From Burkholderia sp. (GTDB lineage: Bacteria; Pseudomonadota; Gammaproteobacteria; Burkholderiales; Burkholderiaceae): DNA of 64,000 nucleotides. The position numbers were made by a program, and so were the translations under genes. The notes below the pieces were generated by a model, which was given only the letters and a program-made list of their open reading frames with translations, was not told the DNA's origin and ran no database searches. Below are positions 15,168-25,077 of the stretch, in pieces. The stretch is from contig JAIRVP010000015.1 of the NCBI GenBank assembly GCA_031253835.1, forward strand, positions 1-64,000, read 5' to 3'. Every line of letters starts with the position of its first letter. The first letter of the stretch is position 1.

Positions 15168-15920
15168 ATGCAATCCGTTCCGGCTTCCCTGTCCCTGACC
15201 GATACCGCGTTCTTCTTCGACTTCGACGGCACGCTTGTCGAACTCGCGCCGACCCCCGACAGCATTCACGTCCCGCCGTCGCTGCTGACGCTGCTCGACG
15301 CGCTGCGCCACCGTTCGCACGGTGCGGTCGCGATCGTGTCGGGGCGCGGTATCGACAACCTCGACACGTTCCTGAAGATGCCCGGCCTGCCGATCGCGGG
15401 CCTGCACGGCGCGGAGCGCCGCGATGCGAACGGCGACACGCAGCGCATCGGCTTCAACGACGAACGCCTGCTGCGCATCGAGCGCGAGCTGGCGGGTGTC
15501 GTCGACCGTCATCCGGGCATGCTGCTCGAAATCAAGGGCGCGGCTGTCGCGCTGCACTTCCGCAACGCGCCCGAGCGCGAGGCGGTGGCGCGCGAAGCGG
15601 CCGAGCGGCTCGTGGCCGACTATGCCGACGCGTACGTGCTGCAGCCCGGCAAGATGGTGTTCGAGATCAAGCCGAAAGGTGTCGACAAGGGGCGCGCCCT
15701 GGCCGCGTTCCTCGACGAACCGCCGTTCGCGGGGCGCGTGCCGGTGTTCGCGGGCGACGACCTGACCGACGAGAAGGGCTTCGCGGTGGTCAACGCGCGC
15801 GGCGGCCTGTCGATCAAGGTCGGCGCGGGCGAGACGTCGGCCCGCACGCGGCTGGATTCGGTCGACGCGCTGCATGAGCAGATCGCGCGCTGGCTCGACG
15901 CGGGGCAGCCGCACGCATGA
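15168..15920 (+). CDS. otsB: Trehalose-6-phosphate phosphatase
   Basis: 250-aa HAD-type phosphatase giving trehalose from trehalose-6-phosphate. The catalytic motif is FFFDFDGTLVE (nucleophile D18, acid D20), with SGRGIDNLDTFL, GLHGAERR and the Mg-binding FAGDDLTDE. It overlaps otsA by four bases (ATGA), so the pair is translationally coupled, with the phosphatase first. Trehalose protects against osmotic and desiccation stress. Confidence 0.95.
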   Translation: MQSVPASLSLTDTAFFFDFDGTLVELAPTPDSIHVPPSLLTLLDALRHRSHGAVAIVSGRGIDNLDTFLKMPGLPIAGLHGAERRDANGDTQRIGFNDERLLRIERELAGVVDRHPGMLLEIKGAAVALHFRNAPEREAVAREAAERLVADYADAYVLQPGKMVFEIKPKGVDKGRALAAFLDEPPFAGRVPVFAGDDLTDEKGFAVVNARGGLSIKVGAGETSARTRLDSVDALHEQIARWLDAGQPHA

Positions 15921-17305
15921 GCCGGCTCATCATCGTTTCAAACCGCGTCGCACCGATTTCGGAAGGCGAACCGGCGGCGGGCGGCCTGGCGATCGGCGTC
16001 TATGACGCGCTGAAGGAGACGGGCGGCATGTGGTTCGGCTGGAGCGGCGAGGTCGTCGCGTCCGGCGCGCCGCAGCCGCAGATCCGCATCGAGGAGCGCG
16101 GGCCCGTGACGTTCGCGACCGTCGGGCTGTCGCGCCGCGATTACGACCAGTACTACCGTGGCTTCTCGAACGCGACGTTGTGGCCTGCGTTCCATTACCG
16201 GGCGGACCTGATCCAGTACGACCGCCACGAATTCGACGGCTACCGTCGCGTCAACGTGTGGCTTGCGCAGCAGCTCGTGCCGCTGCTGCAGGACGACGAC
16301 GTGATCTGGGTGCACGACTATCACCTGATCCCCTTCGCGCGCGCGTTGCGCGACGCCGGCGTGAAGAACCGGATCGGCTTCTTCCTGCATATCCCGTTCC
16401 CGGCCGCGCAGGTGCTCGTCAACGTGCCGCCGCACCGCGAGCTCGTCGAGTCGCTGTGCGCGTTCGACCTGCTCGGCTTCCAGACCGAACCCGACCTGCG
16501 CGCATTCTGCGACTACGTCGAGTTCGAAGCGGGCGGCGAGGTCGAGCGAGACGGGCACGACACGGTGCGCGTGCGCGCGTTCGGCCAGGCGCTGCGCGCG
16601 GCCGCCTATCCGATCGGCGTGTATCCGGACGAGATCGCGTCGCTTGCGCAGGCAGGCGAGCACGGCAAGGCCGTACGCACGCTCGCGACGTCGCTGCGCG
16701 GGCGGCAGCTGATCATGAGCGTCGACCGGCTCGATTATTCGAAGGGGCTCGTCGAGCGCTTCCGCGCATTCGAGAAGCTGCTCGAGCACCAGGCGTCGAT
16801 CCGCAACCGCGTGTCGTTCCTGCAGATTGCGCCGTCGACGCGCGCGGACCTGCGCGCGTACCAGGACATCCGGCTGCAGCTCGAAGCGGAGTCGGGGCGC
16901 ATCAACGGGCGCTACGCGGAGCTCGACTGGGCGCCGATCCTCTACATTCACCGCCAGTACGACCGCCAGGTGCTGGCCGCGCTGTACCGGCTCGCGCGCG
17001 TGGGCTTCGTGACGCCGCTGCGCGACGGGATGAACCTCGTTGCGAAGGAATACGTGTCCGCGCAGAATCCGGACGATCCGGGCGTGCTCGTGCTGTCGCG
17101 TTTCGCGGGTGCCGCGCGCGAGCTGACCGGTGCGCTGATCGTCAATCCGATCGACATCGACGGGATGGCCGATGCGCTGTCGCAGGCGCTGACGATGCCG
17201 CTCGCCGAGCGGCGCGCGCGCTACACGGACATGATCGCGCAGCTGCGCGAGAACAACGTGTCGGTGTGGCGAGACAACTTCCTGCGCGATCTGCAGCACG
17301 CCTGA
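15917..17305 (+). CDS. otsA: Trehalose-6-phosphate synthase
   Basis: 462-aa GT20 glycosyltransferase joining UDP-glucose and glucose-6-phosphate. Typical motifs are [25 protein letters not shown]-type [31 protein letters not shown], and [13 protein letters not shown] in the nucleotide-sugar site. Length is normal for bacterial OtsA. It ends just before a strong bidirectional terminator. Confidence 0.96.
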   Translation: MSRLIIVSNRVAPISEGEPAAGGLAIGVYDALKETGGMWFGWSGEVVASGAPQPQIRIEERGPVTFATVGLSRRDYDQYYRGFSNATLWPAFHYRADLIQYDRHEFDGYRRVNVWLAQQLVPLLQDDDVIWVHDYHLIPFARALRDAGVKNRIGFFLHIPFPAAQVLVNVPPHRELVESLCAFDLLGFQTEPDLRAFCDYVEFEAGGEVERDGHDTVRVRAFGQALRAAAYPIGVYPDEIASLAQAGEHGKAVRTLATSLRGRQLIMSVDRLDYSKGLVERFRAFEKLLEHQASIRNRVSFLQIAPSTRADLRAYQDIRLQLEAESGRINGRYAELDWAPILYIHRQYDRQVLAALYRLARVGFVTPLRDGMNLVAKEYVSAQNPDDPGVLVLSRFAGAARELTGALIVNPIDIDGMADALSQALTMPLAERRARYTDMIAQLRENNVSVWRDNFLRDLQHA

Positions 17306-17325
17306 CCGGCTGCTTCCGATGCAAT

Positions 17326-17363
17326 AAAAAAAGCCGCCGTGCGTGATGCACGGCGGCTTTTTT
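17326..17363. terminator. Bidirectional terminator otsA / ABC exporter
   Basis: AAAAAAGCCGCCGTGC and its complement GCACGGCGGCTTTTTT form a 16-bp stem with a short loop between convergent genes. Confidence 0.92.
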
Positions 17364-17383
17364 GTCGGCTGGATGCCGGCGCG

Positions 17384-19216
17384 TCAGGCCACGCGTTCGC
17401 CGGTCGGCGTATTGCCGTCGGGGGCCGCGTGATGACGGCCGTGCTGCTTCGCGAGCAGGTCGCGGTACAGGCCGGCGCGGTTGCGCAGCACCTCGGGCGA
17501 GCCGTCGTCGATCACCTTGCCGTTGCTCATCACGATGATCCGGTCGAAGTTGCGCAGCGTCGACAGGCGGTGCGCGATCGCGATCACCGTGCGGCCGACC
17601 ATCAGGCGGTCGAGCGCGCTCTGGATCGCTTCCTCGGACGCGCTGTCGAGCGCCGACGTTGCTTCGTCGAGCAGCAGGATCGGCGCATCCTTCAGGATCG
17701 CGCGTGCGATCGCGATGCGCTGGCGCTGGCCGCCCGACAGCTTGACGCCGCGGTCGCCGACGATCGTGTCATAGCCTTCCGGCATTGCCTCGATGAACTC
17801 CGCGCAGCGTGCGTCGCGCGCGGCGGCGAGTACCTGGTCGCGGGTCGCCTCGGGGCGGCCGTACGCGATGTTGTCGTAGATCGTCCGGTGCAGCAGCGAG
17901 ATGTCCTGCGGCACGAGCGCGATCGCATGGCGCAGGCTGTCCTGCGTGATCGTCTTCACGTCCTGGCCGTCGACCTTCACGACGCCATCCTGCGTGTCGT
18001 AGAAGCGCTGCAGCAGCGCGAGCACGGTCGACTTGCCGGCGCCCGACTTGCCGATCAGGCCGACGCGCTGGCCCGGCTCGATATGGAGGTCGAAGTGGTC
18101 GAGGATCGCGCGGCGGTGCGGATACGCGAACGTCACGCGCTCGAAGTCGACGCGGCCGCCCGTGGCCGACAGCGGCTGCGCGTCGGAGCGGTCCGGCATC
18201 CCGTGCGGCTCGAGCAGCGTCTTCACGGCTTCGGACAGGCGCGCGACGTGCTGCGTGACGTCGACGAGCGCGACCGCGAGGTCGCGCGTGCCGTGCAGGA
18301 TCGTGAAGCCGAGCGAGCTGACGAGCACGATGTCGCCCGACGTCGCGCGGCCCTGGTCCCACAGCCACAGCGCCCAGCCGAGCAGGCCGGCCGACAGCAT
18401 CGCGGTGATCACCGCGTGCAGCAGGCGCAGCTTTTCGAGATAGAGCAGGCTTTGCTGGCGCGCGTCCATCTCGGCCTTGACCGTCGCGCCGAAGCGCTTC
18501 TGTTCGCGCAGCGTCATCCCGAACGCGCGCACGAGGCCCATGTTGCCGATCACGTCGACGAGCTCGCCGTCGACCGCCGCGGCCTTCGCCGCGAACGCAT
18601 GGTGACGGGCCGAGCCGCGCCCGGCGAGCTTGAACAGGATCACGGACAGAATGGCCGAACAGCCGAGCAGGCCGGCGGCCATCAGCGGATTGACGACGAT
18701 GATCATCAGGATCGCGCCTATCACCGCGATGCACGGCGGCAGCACGTTCCACGCCATCGTGTTCTCGGACGTGTAGACCGCGTTCGACGTGGCCGTGATG
18801 CGGCTCGCGAGCGTGCCCGGCTGCTTCTCCGAGTAATACGTCGGCGAATGGCCGATCAGGTACTGGAACAGGTCGCGCCGCAGGTCGCCGGTCACCGCGA
18901 CGAACGTGTGCGCGGCGACCCAGCCGCCGACGCGCCATAGCAGGTTGTCGGCCGCGATCAGCCCGACGAGCAGCGCGAACGCGCTCCACAGCGGGCCCGG
19001 GTGATGGCGCCCGGTCGCGAGTACGTCGATCAGGTGCTTGATCGCGTACTGCGAGCCGAGCGCGCAGCCGACGGCGGCCAGCACGCTGCAGAGCACGATG
19101 AGGTGCGCGACGGGGTGGAGACGGATGTAGCGGAACAGGAACGCGATCGGCCGGTGCGCGTAGCTCGACAGCTTCGCGTTGTGGGCGTTGCGCTGGGCAG
19201 GGGTGAGAGATTCCAA
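17384..19216 (-). CDS. ABC exporter, fused permease-ATPase
   Basis: About 610-aa type I ABC half-transporter. The N-terminal membrane domain has six helices (about 30-320). The ATPase domain follows with GKSGAGKST (Walker A), LSGGQRQR (signature), ILLLDEATSALD (Walker B) and IAHRLSTL (H-loop). Substrate is unknown; the family includes lipid A, drug and peptide exporters. Start is uncertain: TTG at 19216 (LESLTPAQ) gives family-like sequence, while ATG at 19393 would add 59 residues that look non-coding. It is convergent with otsA and divergent from the glycosyltransferase. Confidence 0.87.
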   Translation of the reverse strand: MESLTPAQRNAHNAKLSSYAHRPIAFLFRYIRLHPVAHLIVLCSVLAAVGCALGSQYAIKHLIDVLATGRHHPGPLWSAFALLVGLIAADNLLWRVGGWVAAHTFVAVTGDLRRDLFQYLIGHSPTYYSEKQPGTLASRITATSNAVYTSENTMAWNVLPPCIAVIGAILMIIVVNPLMAAGLLGCSAILSVILFKLAGRGSARHHAFAAKAAAVDGELVDVIGNMGLVRAFGMTLREQKRFGATVKAEMDARQQSLLYLEKLRLLHAVITAMLSAGLLGWALWLWDQGRATSGDIVLVSSLGFTILHGTRDLAVALVDVTQHVARLSEAVKTLLEPHGMPDRSDAQPLSATGGRVDFERVTFAYPHRRAILDHFDLHIEPGQRVGLIGKSGAGKSTVLALLQRFYDTQDGVVKVDGQDVKTITQDSLRHAIALVPQDISLLHRTIYDNIAYGRPEATRDQVLAAARDARCAEFIEAMPEGYDTIVGDRGVKLSGGQRQRIAIARAILKDAPILLLDEATSALDSASEEAIQSALDRLMVGRTVIAIAHRLSTLRNFDRIIVMSNGKVIDDGSPEVLRNRAGLYRDLLAKQHGRHHAAPDGNTPTGERVA

Positions 19217-19780
19217 AATATGCGTGCGGTGATTCGGTGATTGAGCTTGCGGCTGGATCGCATGCCGGCGTTCGCCCGGACTGAATAATCCGGCATTGTA
19301 AACAAGGCCGTGCGTCGCGCTGCGCGAATCTTGCCTTGGCCAGGGGCTCGCGATCGATTTTGAGATAAAATCCGGCATCCCGTCCTGCCTCATGTGCCGG
19401 AATCACGCTGCCGGCAGCCACGGGGGACAAGGATCGCCAAAAGGGCCTTCCACTCTAGAACGGACACCCAAGTCCGCGGGTTGCAAAGTGTTGCACCTTT
19501 GTAACAAAGTAAAGTGTTTGAAATGTTGTGCGCCGTATCGGGATTAACCCTAGATAATCGGCTCCGGGTTCGATTCCAGGTTTTTTTACGAACCCCTGTC
19601 AACGGGTCTTCGTTTCAAACGTTCTATGCCTGTCGCGTCGCCGACGCTCCTTGAGCAGCGCGGGTTCGACGCCCCCGGCAGGCTGATTCGTCTGATTGTC
19701 GGACGAGATGCTTCCAGCCCGGACCGCCGGCAGGTTGCCGACCCATACCTGGTTTTTAGCCGATTTTTTAGGAGTTACGC
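19217..19780. other. Divergent intergenic region with inverted repeat
   Basis: 564 nt between the ABC exporter and the glycosyltransferase, with no convincing gene. It is richer in A and T than its surroundings around 19480-19560. An imperfect repeat GTTGCAAAG-N8-CTTTGTAAC (19480-19505) could be an operator, and GATAAT at about 19553 a -10 element. If the exporter really starts at ATG 19393, part of this is coding. Confidence 0.5.
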
Positions 19781-20845
19781 ATGCGAATCGCCCAAATCGC
19801 TCCGTTGCATGAAGCGGTGCCCCCGAAACTGTACGGTGGTACCGAGCGAGTGGTGTCCTACCTCACCGAAGCACTTGTCGAGATGGGGCATGACGTCACG
19901 CTCTTCGCGAGCGGCGATTCGCAAACTTCCGCGAAACTCGAAGCGTGCTGGCCGCAGGCGCTGCGCCTCGACCCGACGATCCGCGACGTGATGGCCCCGC
20001 ACATGCTGCTCCTCGAGCAGGTGCGCCGCCGCGCGGAAGAGTTCGATGTCCTGCACTGCCACATCGACTACTACCCGTTCTCGCTGTTCTCGCGCCAGCC
20101 GGTCCCGCATCTGACGACGATGCACGGCCGTCTCGACCTGCCGGAACTGCAGCCGATCTTCAATGCATTCAGCGACGTGCCGGTCGTGTCGATCTCCGAC
20201 AACCAGCGCATCCCGCTGCCGCAGGCGAACTGGCTGTCGACCGTGTACCACGGCCTGCCGGAAAACCTGCTGACGCCGATCCCGAACGTGAAGCCGAGCT
20301 ACCTCGCGTTCCTGGGCCGCATCTCGCCGGAGAAGCGCGTCGACACGGCGATCCGCATCGCCGAACAGGCCGGCCTGCCGATCAAGATCGCCGCGAAGCT
20401 CGACAAGGCTGATCGCGCGTACTACGAAGAGAAGATCAAGCCGCTGTTCGCGCTGCCGCACGTCGAGTACATCGGCGAAATCAGCGAGTCGGAAAAGACC
20501 GAATTCCTCGGCAACGCGCATGCGCTGCTGTTCCCGATCGACTGGCCGGAGCCCTTCGGCCTGGTGATGATCGAGGCGATGGCATGCGGCACGCCGGTGA
20601 TCGCGTTCAAGCGCGGCTCGGTGCCGGAAGTGATCGACAACGGCGTGTCGGGCTTCGTCGTCGAAGACGAGCTGTCGGCCGTCGCTGCGCTCAAGCGCCT
20701 CGATACGCTGCCGCGCGAGAAGGTCCGCGCCGCGTTCGAAGCACGTTTCTCGTCGAAGGTGATGGCGCAGAACTACGTGAAGGGCTACGAGGAACTGCTG
20801 CGCCGGAAGCACCGCACGGTGCTCCGCGAAGTCAACGCAGGCTGA
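19781..20845 (+). CDS. Glycosyltransferase family 4 protein
   Basis: 354-aa GT-B fold enzyme, ATG at 19781 preceded by TAGGAGTTACGC. The N-terminus MRIAQIAPLHEAVPPKLYGG, with GGTERVV, is typical of a GT4 group with a glycine-rich acceptor loop. FLGRISPEKRVDTAI starts the C-terminal donor domain, and EPFGLVMIEAMACGTPVIAF contains the EX7E motif. Donor and acceptor sugars cannot be read from sequence. Not obviously in an operon; a modest hairpin follows. Confidence 0.92.
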   Translation: MRIAQIAPLHEAVPPKLYGGTERVVSYLTEALVEMGHDVTLFASGDSQTSAKLEACWPQALRLDPTIRDVMAPHMLLLEQVRRRAEEFDVLHCHIDYYPFSLFSRQPVPHLTTMHGRLDLPELQPIFNAFSDVPVVSISDNQRIPLPQANWLSTVYHGLPENLLTPIPNVKPSYLAFLGRISPEKRVDTAIRIAEQAGLPIKIAAKLDKADRAYYEEKIKPLFALPHVEYIGEISESEKTEFLGNAHALLFPIDWPEPFGLVMIEAMACGTPVIAFKRGSVPEVIDNGVSGFVVEDELSAVAALKRLDTLPREKVRAAFEARFSSKVMAQNYVKGYEELLRRKHRTVLREVNAG

Positions 20846-20886
20846 TTCGCCGGCCGCTGCCGCGCTGCGGCGCGCGGCCGTCATCG

Positions 20887-20919
20887 ACGCCCCGTCCGGG
20901 TTTTCCGGCGGGGCGTTGT
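20887..20919 (+). terminator. Probable terminator of glycosyltransferase gene
   Basis: ACGCCCCG and CGGGGCGT pair around an inner TCCGG/CCGG stem with TTTT in the loop. The downstream T run is weak (TTGT), so efficiency is doubtful. Confidence 0.5.
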
Positions 20920-21002
20920 CACATCCGCGGCGCGGATCTGTTGTATTCTCGCCGCGCCCGGCGCCGCGAACGGCCCCCGAAGCGGCCCGGCACCCCATCC
21001 GG

Positions 21003-21033
21003 CCGTCTGTCCAGACGGTAATGTCCCTATAAT
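21003..21033 (+). promoter_or_regulatory. Promoter -10 with overlapping palindrome
   Basis: TATAAT at 21028-21033 is a perfect -10 element. The place of the -35 is taken by CCGTCTG-TC-CAGACGG (21003-21018), a perfect 7-bp-arm inverted repeat. A dimeric activator or repressor bound there could control the gene starting at 21084. Confidence 0.55.
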
Positions 21034-21083
21034 GGCCGTGCCGTGAAATCCGGCCCTGTACGAATATCCAGAGGAGAGCAGTC

Positions 21084-21893
21084 TTGGCGAGAACGAAAAC
21101 CACGCGCGCAGCGCCGGCCCCCGGCGCCGGTGTGATCTTCGCGTTGCGCGCGATCGGTCTCGTGCTGCTCGCGCGCTGGCTGTTCTCGATGTCCCAGATG
21201 GGCTATCGCTCGTCGCTGTCCGCGATGGTGTCGTCACCGTGGGCATTCGTCTATCTTGTCCTGATCTTCCTGCTGCTCGCGCTGCCGGGCGCCGTCGCGC
21301 GTGCCGAGCGGCCGTTCCATCCGCTGCCGCAGTGGCTGCGCCAGGCGCTGCGCGTCTTCGCGCTGATCGGTTTCCTGTTCGCGGTCTGGTCGATCGGCAT
21401 GTACGTGTGGGTGGCCGGCTGGCGCCACGCGCTGCATGCGGTGACGGCGACCAACGGCTGGCTCGTCGCCGCGCCGGCGCTCTACGCGGCAATCGTCTGG
21501 ATCTGCCGCCCGCGGCCGCTGTGGCGCACCAACGTGGCTGCCCGCCGCTTCGCGGTCGGCCGGTATGCGATCTCACTCGACGTGCTGACGCGCACCGCGA
21601 TCGTCTGGATGGAAAGCCGCAAGGTCGGCCAGTACGACGCGCGCGAACTGTCGGTGCGCTGGCCCGGCCGCAAGGCTGCCGCCGCCGCGGGCGAGGGGGC
21701 GCCGGACGCGCAGCCGGCAGTCGTGCCGCCGCGTCGCGGCAGCCTGTTCAACCGGCCGAAGGTCGAACTGCTGTGGGATTCGCCGGCGGCTGTCGGCCAT
21801 AACCGGCAGATCGTGATGCGCGCGCCGCTCGCGACCGAGGGCGACCGCGTCGCGGTGCTCGCGCTCGACGCCGCGCTCAAGCAGATCGTCTGA
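21084..21893 (+). CDS. Inner-membrane protein of unknown function
   Basis: 269 aa with TTG start at 21084; GAGGAGAG lies 5 nt upstream. Hydrophobic segments are near 14-32, 52-68, 88-112 and 122-138, followed by a basic cytoplasmic-type tail of about 115 residues with an Ala/Pro-rich stretch (about 195-220). I recognise no family. A strong -10 and a palindrome are upstream. The next gene starts 39 nt on and also encodes a membrane protein. Confidence 0.8.
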   Translation: MARTKTTRAAPAPGAGVIFALRAIGLVLLARWLFSMSQMGYRSSLSAMVSSPWAFVYLVLIFLLLALPGAVARAERPFHPLPQWLRQALRVFALIGFLFAVWSIGMYVWVAGWRHALHAVTATNGWLVAAPALYAAIVWICRPRPLWRTNVAARRFAVGRYAISLDVLTRTAIVWMESRKVGQYDARELSVRWPGRKAAAAAGEGAPDAQPAVVPPRRGSLFNRPKVELLWDSPAAVGHNRQIVMRAPLATEGDRVAVLALDAALKQIV

Positions 21894-21932
21894 CAGGGCC
21901 TGCGCACCGGGCGCGGGCGACAAGGAGGCGCG

Positions 21933-22403
21933 ATGATCGTCCGCTGGTTGCTGGCTGCCATTCACCTGAGCGCGTTCGGCGTCGCGTTTGCCGCGATCGC
22001 GGGGCGTAACCGCGCGTTGCGCCGGCTCATCGCGTCCGCGCAGGCGGCCGACCTGCCCGGCGTATTCAAGGCGGATGCCGCGTGGGGGCTGTCGGCGCTC
22101 GTGCTGATCGTGACGGGCCTCGTGCGCGCGTTCGGCGGTTTCGAGAAGGGCGGCGCGTACTACCTGCACGCGCCGCTCTTTCACCTGAAGATGACCGCGC
22201 TCGTGCTGATCCTGCTGCTCGAGTTCGTGCCGATGCTGGGGTTGATCCGCTGGCGCGTTGCCGCGCGGCAGCGGCAGATGCCCGATCTCGGCCGCGCGCG
22301 CACCTATGTGCGGATCGGCCACTGGCAGGCCGTGCTCGTGATCGTCATCGTGTTCGCCGCGTCGGGGATGGCGCGGGGGATCGGGGTGGCCGGCCAGGCG
22401 TGA
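21933..22403 (+). CDS. DUF2214-family membrane protein
   Basis: 156 aa with four hydrophobic segments. The start MIVRWLLAAIHLSAFGVAFAAI, the ADAAWGLSALVLIVTGLVR helix and the FHLKMTALVLILLLE segment fit the DUF2214 pattern, in which conserved His residues sit in membrane helices. Function unknown. It lies 39 nt after the previous membrane-protein gene and is probably co-transcribed with it. Confidence 0.82.
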   Translation: MIVRWLLAAIHLSAFGVAFAAIAGRNRALRRLIASAQAADLPGVFKADAAWGLSALVLIVTGLVRAFGGFEKGGAYYLHAPLFHLKMTALVLILLLEFVPMLGLIRWRVAARQRQMPDLGRARTYVRIGHWQAVLVIVIVFAASGMARGIGVAGQA

Positions 22404-22480
22404 GCAAGTAGGCGCGGCCGGCAAGGGCCGGCCGGTCATGTGCGACCGGGCGATGCTGCCGCCTGGTCCGTCCCGCGCGT

Positions 22481-23833
22481 TCAGCGCACGAGGCAGGGGC
22501 GCTTGTTGTTGAACGTCCACCCCGGAATCAGATACTGCATGGCCACCGCGTCGTCGCGGGCGCCGAGGCCGTGCTGCTTGTACAGCTCGTGCGCGACCGC
22601 GACCGCATCCATGTCGATGTCGACGCCGAGACCCGGCCGCTTCGGCACTTCCACCAACCCGTTCTCGATCTTCAGCGGCTCGCGCGTCAGCCGTTCGCCG
22701 TCCTGCCAGATCCAGTGCGTGTCGATCGCGGTGACCTGACCGGGCGCGGCGGCCGCGACCTGCGTGAACATCGCGAGCGACACGTCGAAGTGATTGTTCG
22801 AATGCGAACCCCACGTGAGGCCCCAGTCGCGGCACATCTGCGCGACGCGCACCGAACCCTGCATCGTCCAGAAGTGCGGGTCGGCGAGCGGGATGTCGAC
22901 CGCCTGCAGCTGCACCGCATGGCCCATCTGCCGCCAGTCGGTCGCGATCATGTTGGTCGCCGTCGGCAGCCCCGTCGCGCGGCGGAATTCGGCCATCACC
23001 TCGCGGCCCGAGTAACCGTTCTCCGCGCCGCACGGATCTTCCGCGTACGCGAGCACGTGATGCTGATCGCGGCACAGCCGCACGGCTTCGTCGAGCGACC
23101 AGGCGCCGTTCGGGTCGAGCGTCACGCGCGCGTCGGGGAAGCGTTCGGCGAGCGCCGTCACGGCCTCGATCTCGCTTGCGCCTTCGAACACGCCGCCCTT
23201 CAGCTTGAAGTCGTTGAAGCCGTAGCGCGCATGCGCGGCCTCGGCGAGCCGCACGACAGCCTCGGGCGTCAGCGCGGCTTCGTCGCGCACGCGCGTCCAG
23301 TCGTCGGTCGCGCCGCTGCCGTCGCGATAGGCGAGTGCGGTTTTCGTGCGGTCGCCGACGTAGAACAGGTAGCCGAGCATTTCGACGCGGTCGCGCTGCT
23401 GGCCTTCGCCGAGCAGCGCGGCGACCGGCACGCCGAGGTGCTGGCCGAGCAGGTCGAGCAGCGCGGCCTCGAGCGCGGTGACCGCGTGGATCGTCGTGCG
23501 CAGGTCGAAGGTCTGCAGCCCGCGGCCGCTCGCGTCGCGATCGGCGAAGGTGCGCCGCACGTCGTTGAGCACCGCATGGTAATTGCCGACCGGCTGGCCG
23601 ACGACGAGCGCGCGCGCATCGTCGAGCGTGCGGCGGATGCTTTCGCCGCCCGGCACTTCACCGACGCCGGTTCGGCCCGCGCTGTCCTTCAGGATCACGA
23701 GGTTGCGGGTGAAGAACGGACCGTGCGCGCCGCTCAGGTTGAGCAGCATGCTGTCGTGGCCGGCGACCGGAATCGCTTGCAGGTCGACGATGCGCGGCGT
23801 GTCGTGGGAAGGCGAGGCTGTGACGGCGTTCAT
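22481..23833 (-). CDS. gudD: Glucarate dehydratase
   Basis: 450-aa enolase-superfamily enzyme turning D-glucarate into 5-keto-4-deoxyglucarate, the first step of glucarate use. Family motifs are [24 protein letters not shown] (catalytic Lys region), [15 protein letters not shown] (metal ligand Asp), AYAEDPCG (metal ligand Glu) and [13 protein letters not shown] (catalytic His). Start ATG at 23833 gives the usual length. No transporter or aldolase is adjacent. A FadR-type regulator is divergent upstream. Confidence 0.95.
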   Translation of the reverse strand: MNAVTASPSHDTPRIVDLQAIPVAGHDSMLLNLSGAHGPFFTRNLVILKDSAGRTGVGEVPGGESIRRTLDDARALVVGQPVGNYHAVLNDVRRTFADRDASGRGLQTFDLRTTIHAVTALEAALLDLLGQHLGVPVAALLGEGQQRDRVEMLGYLFYVGDRTKTALAYRDGSGATDDWTRVRDEAALTPEAVVRLAEAAHARYGFNDFKLKGGVFEGASEIEAVTALAERFPDARVTLDPNGAWSLDEAVRLCRDQHHVLAYAEDPCGAENGYSGREVMAEFRRATGLPTATNMIATDWRQMGHAVQLQAVDIPLADPHFWTMQGSVRVAQMCRDWGLTWGSHSNNHFDVSLAMFTQVAAAAPGQVTAIDTHWIWQDGERLTREPLKIENGLVEVPKRPGLGVDIDMDAVAVAHELYKQHGLGARDDAVAMQYLIPGWTFNNKRPCLVR

Positions 23834-24191
23834 GGGCGGCGATGGCAAAAGAGTGGGCAATGCCGTGCGGCAAAAGCTTTGCCGCGCGCGGCGGGAGGTG
23901 CGATCATTCGACAACCGACGTGCGCGGCGCGCAAGGCCCGCAAGTCGACGCAACCCGAAACGGGGTGGGAGCGACAACGAGACCAGCAAAGCGCAGAACG
24001 CGAACGCTGGCTGATCGTAAAGCATGGGACCGGGCGGCGCTGGAATGCCGGCTCGAGTCAACAGGAGATCCGTGCACCGATCATCAGTCGTCGGATGACT
24101 TGTGACGCAGTATAATGAATCATCGGCTTTCGCTCAAACCCCGCGTAAACCCTCGGCTCACATTACGATCATTCAAAAAGGAACCGGCCTC
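23834..24191. promoter_or_regulatory. gudD / FadR-type regulator intergenic region
   Basis: 358 nt with no gene. TATAAT at 24111-24116 is a good -10 for the regulator. GTC-GGAT-GAC at 24090-24099 is a short palindrome of the kind GntR proteins bind. The 11-mer CATCAGTCGTC here (24081) recurs after the regulator gene (24993). Confidence 0.5.
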
Positions 24192-24941
24192 ATGTCCGTG
24201 CCTACGCTTCCCGCAGCGCCGCGCCGTCGCGCACGCAGCCTCGCACAAGATGTCGTCGACGCGCTGACCGCGCAGATCGAAAACGGCACGCTGCGTCCCG
24301 GCGACAAGCTGCCGACCGAAACCGAAGTCATGGCGGCGCAGGGCGTAAGCCGTACGGTCGTGCGCGAGGCGATCTCGCGGATGCAGGCGAGCGGCCTCGT
24401 CGAGACGCGCCACGGCATCGGCAGTTTCGTGCTGGAGCCGTCGCGCCGGCAGACGCTCGGCATCGATCCCGCGACGATCACGACGCTGCGCGACGTGCTC
24501 GCGGTGCTGGAGCTGCGCATCAGCCTCGAGAGCGAGTGCGCGAGCCTCGCCGCGCAGCGCGCGAACGATACCGACCTCGCCGCGCTGCGGCGCGCGCTCG
24601 ACGCGATCGCGACGGGCGCGGGCGGCGGCCGCGACACCGCCCAGCTCGACTTCCAGTTCCACCTGCAGATCGCGCAATCGACCGGCAACCGCTATTTCGT
24701 CGACATCATGACGCAGCTCGGCACGTCGATCATCCCGCGCACGCGCGTGAACTCGGCGCGCTTCGCCGGCGACGACCTCGAGCGCTACGTCGGCCGGCTG
24801 AACCACGAGCACGAGGATATCTACGAGGCGATCGCACGCCACGACCCGGAGGCTGCGCGCGCCGCGATGCGCACGCACCTCACGAACAGCCGCGAGCGGC
24901 TGCGTCGCGCGCACGAAGCGGCCGAAGCCGAGGCCAGCTGA
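24192..24941 (+). CDS. GntR-family (FadR/FCD) transcriptional regulator
   Basis: 249 aa. The N-terminal winged HTH (about 15-80) has LRPGDKLPTETEVMAAQGVSR and TVVREAISRMQASGLVETRHG; the C-terminal FCD domain (about 95-235) has LELRISLESECASLAA and FHLQIAQSTGNRYF, with the metal-binding His/Asp pattern of that family. Divergent from gudD, so it probably represses glucarate degradation and responds to a sugar acid. Start ATG 24192 chosen because translation upstream is not family-like. Confidence 0.92.
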   Translation: MSVPTLPAAPRRRARSLAQDVVDALTAQIENGTLRPGDKLPTETEVMAAQGVSRTVVREAISRMQASGLVETRHGIGSFVLEPSRRQTLGIDPATITTLRDVLAVLELRISLESECASLAAQRANDTDLAALRRALDAIATGAGGGRDTAQLDFQFHLQIAQSTGNRYFVDIMTQLGTSIIPRTRVNSARFAGDDLERYVGRLNHEHEDIYEAIARHDPEAARAAMRTHLTNSRERLRRAHEAAEAEAS

Positions 24942-25077
24942 CCGCAGGGTAGCGCGGGCCGCGCTGCCGCGGGTCCGGTCGAATCGCTTCAACATCAGTC
25001 GTCATACGAGATCGGTGTGACTGCATCGATCGGTGCGGCCGGGCGGCGCCTCCGCCGCCGGCCGCCGAACCCGCCGA

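Noticed and set aside
19565..19590. A tRNA T-arm-like string (GGTTCGATTCC) followed by a T run, possible tRNA remnant or att site
   Set aside because: The stem has a mismatch, no acceptor or anticodon arm is present upstream, and no matching repeat occurs nearby. Most likely chance.
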